Under the pieces are notes generated by a model. That model worked only from the letters and a program-made list of their open reading frames with translations, searched no databases and had not been told where the DNA came from. A program made the position numbers and the translations under genes. Of a stretch of 64,000 bases of DNA, positions 63,813 through 64,000 are shown one piece after another (position 1 is the stretch's first letter; every line of letters begins with the position of its first letter). The stretch is from Rummeliibacillus sp963792445 (lineage in GTDB: Bacteria > Bacillota > Bacilli > Bacillales_A > Planococcaceae), in assembly GCA_963792445.1 (NCBI GenBank), contig CAWBWO010000016.1, forward strand, positions 248,001 through 312,000, given 5' to 3'.

Positions 63813-64000
63813 ATGAAGGATTATTTACAACAATCAATATGGCGTTTCTGGGATCAATCTGTTAGTGGAAGAGGCCATTCACCATTAGAATCATTTGCAG
63901 CGGATGATACACTTTGCCAGTTAGTAGGTCAAGGGCAATCACCTGCTACCATTCGTACATGGGTTCACGATGAATCGGTTGTTCTTGGTATTCAAGATCA
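63813..64000 (+). CDS. lipL: Octanoyl-[GcvH]:protein N-octanoyltransferase LipL, N-terminal part (cut by window edge)
   Basis: The frame is open from ATG 63813 (8 nt after AGGAG at 63800-63804) to the window end and gives 62 residues. MKDYLQQSIWRFWDQSVSGR, then FAADDTLCQLVGQGQSPATI and RTWVHDESVVLGIQD match the start of Bacillus LipL (YwfL), a BPL/LplA-like transferase that moves octanoyl groups from GcvH to the E2 subunits of 2-oxoacid dehydrogenases for lipoate synthesis. In Bacillus it lies close to hemQ and pta; pta is missing here between the two. The gene runs on beyond the window. Confidence 0.85.
   Translation, partial: MKDYLQQSIWRFWDQSVSGRGHSPLESFAADDTLCQLVGQGQSPATIRTWVHDESVVLGIQD

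Overview
The window reads as chromosome from a low-GC, endospore-forming Firmicute of the Bacillales. Evidence: strong AGGAGG-type ribosome sites with many TTG and GTG starts, the spore coat gene gerQ, bacillithiol genes (yojF-bshB2), an S-box leader, a SigB-type promoter, and a 16S-23S-5S-tRNA cluster in the Bacillus order. The 16S variable regions and gene content suggest the Planococcaceae/Caryophanaceae (Rummeliibacillus/Kurthia/Lysinibacillus neighbourhood); the genus is a guess made without a search.

Layout. 1-5.5 kb: end of a DUF2804 gene, amidase-domain protein, nitroreductase, M20 dipeptidase, CorC-type transporter, a Bacillaceae intergenic inverted repeat and an ECF sigma factor. 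5.5-12.2 kb: MarR and Spx-like regulators, YitT protein, YfmM-type ABC-F ATPase with a tiny leader ORF, a PseG/SpsG-like protein and an FMN reductase. 12.2-14.3 kb: a second ABC-F gene behind a promoter, a 45-codon leader ORF and an intrinsic terminator, the layout of an antibiotic-inducible attenuator; the gene is frameshifted. 14.4-22.8 kb: topB, a frameshifted ybaK, a YczE protein, a secreted zinc metalloprotease, kbl and a YezD protein. 23-26.3 kb: frameshifted lactate oxidase/monooxygenase and mtnE genes, divergent from mtnU. 26.7-33.6 kb: tandem rrn promoters, 16S, 23S, 5S and 17 tRNAs. 33.6-35.5 kb: LexA-boxed, frameshifted Y-family polymerase and a YolD-like gene. 35.8-39.8 kb: SAM riboswitch with metN-metI-metQ-metQ. 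40-48 kb: membrane TPR-like protein, tdh, SigB-driven yflT, an acyl-CoA ligase, preQ1 riboswitch with queT, and a three-gene ABC importer of the TrpXYZ type. 48-64 kb: ilvA, UvrD-like helicase, frameshifted M20 amidohydrolase, bshB2-yojF, divergent CorA protein, pdxK, DUF4230 protein, ung-ywdI-ywdK, gerQ with a decayed cwlJ, a HAD phosphatase, hemQ and the start of lipL.

Threonine catabolism is represented by tdh and kbl (to glycine) and ilvA (to 2-oxobutyrate). Sulfur amino-acid metabolism is represented by the S-box met importer and the mtnE/mtnU salvage pair.

The most unusual structure is a family of intergenic arrays in two places (39834-40080 and 62631-62823). Each is 10-12 units of a YAACAA core plus an A-tract, spaced almost exactly 21 bp apart, lying between converging genes and closed on the right by a near-identical minus-strand terminator. 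I know of no described element that matches. Other points of note are the two ABC-F leaders, a cwlJ pseudogene beside intact gerQ, three TACAWWTGTA palindromes in the tdh leader, and at least seven single-base frameshifts in otherwise well-preserved genes, which may be assembly errors.
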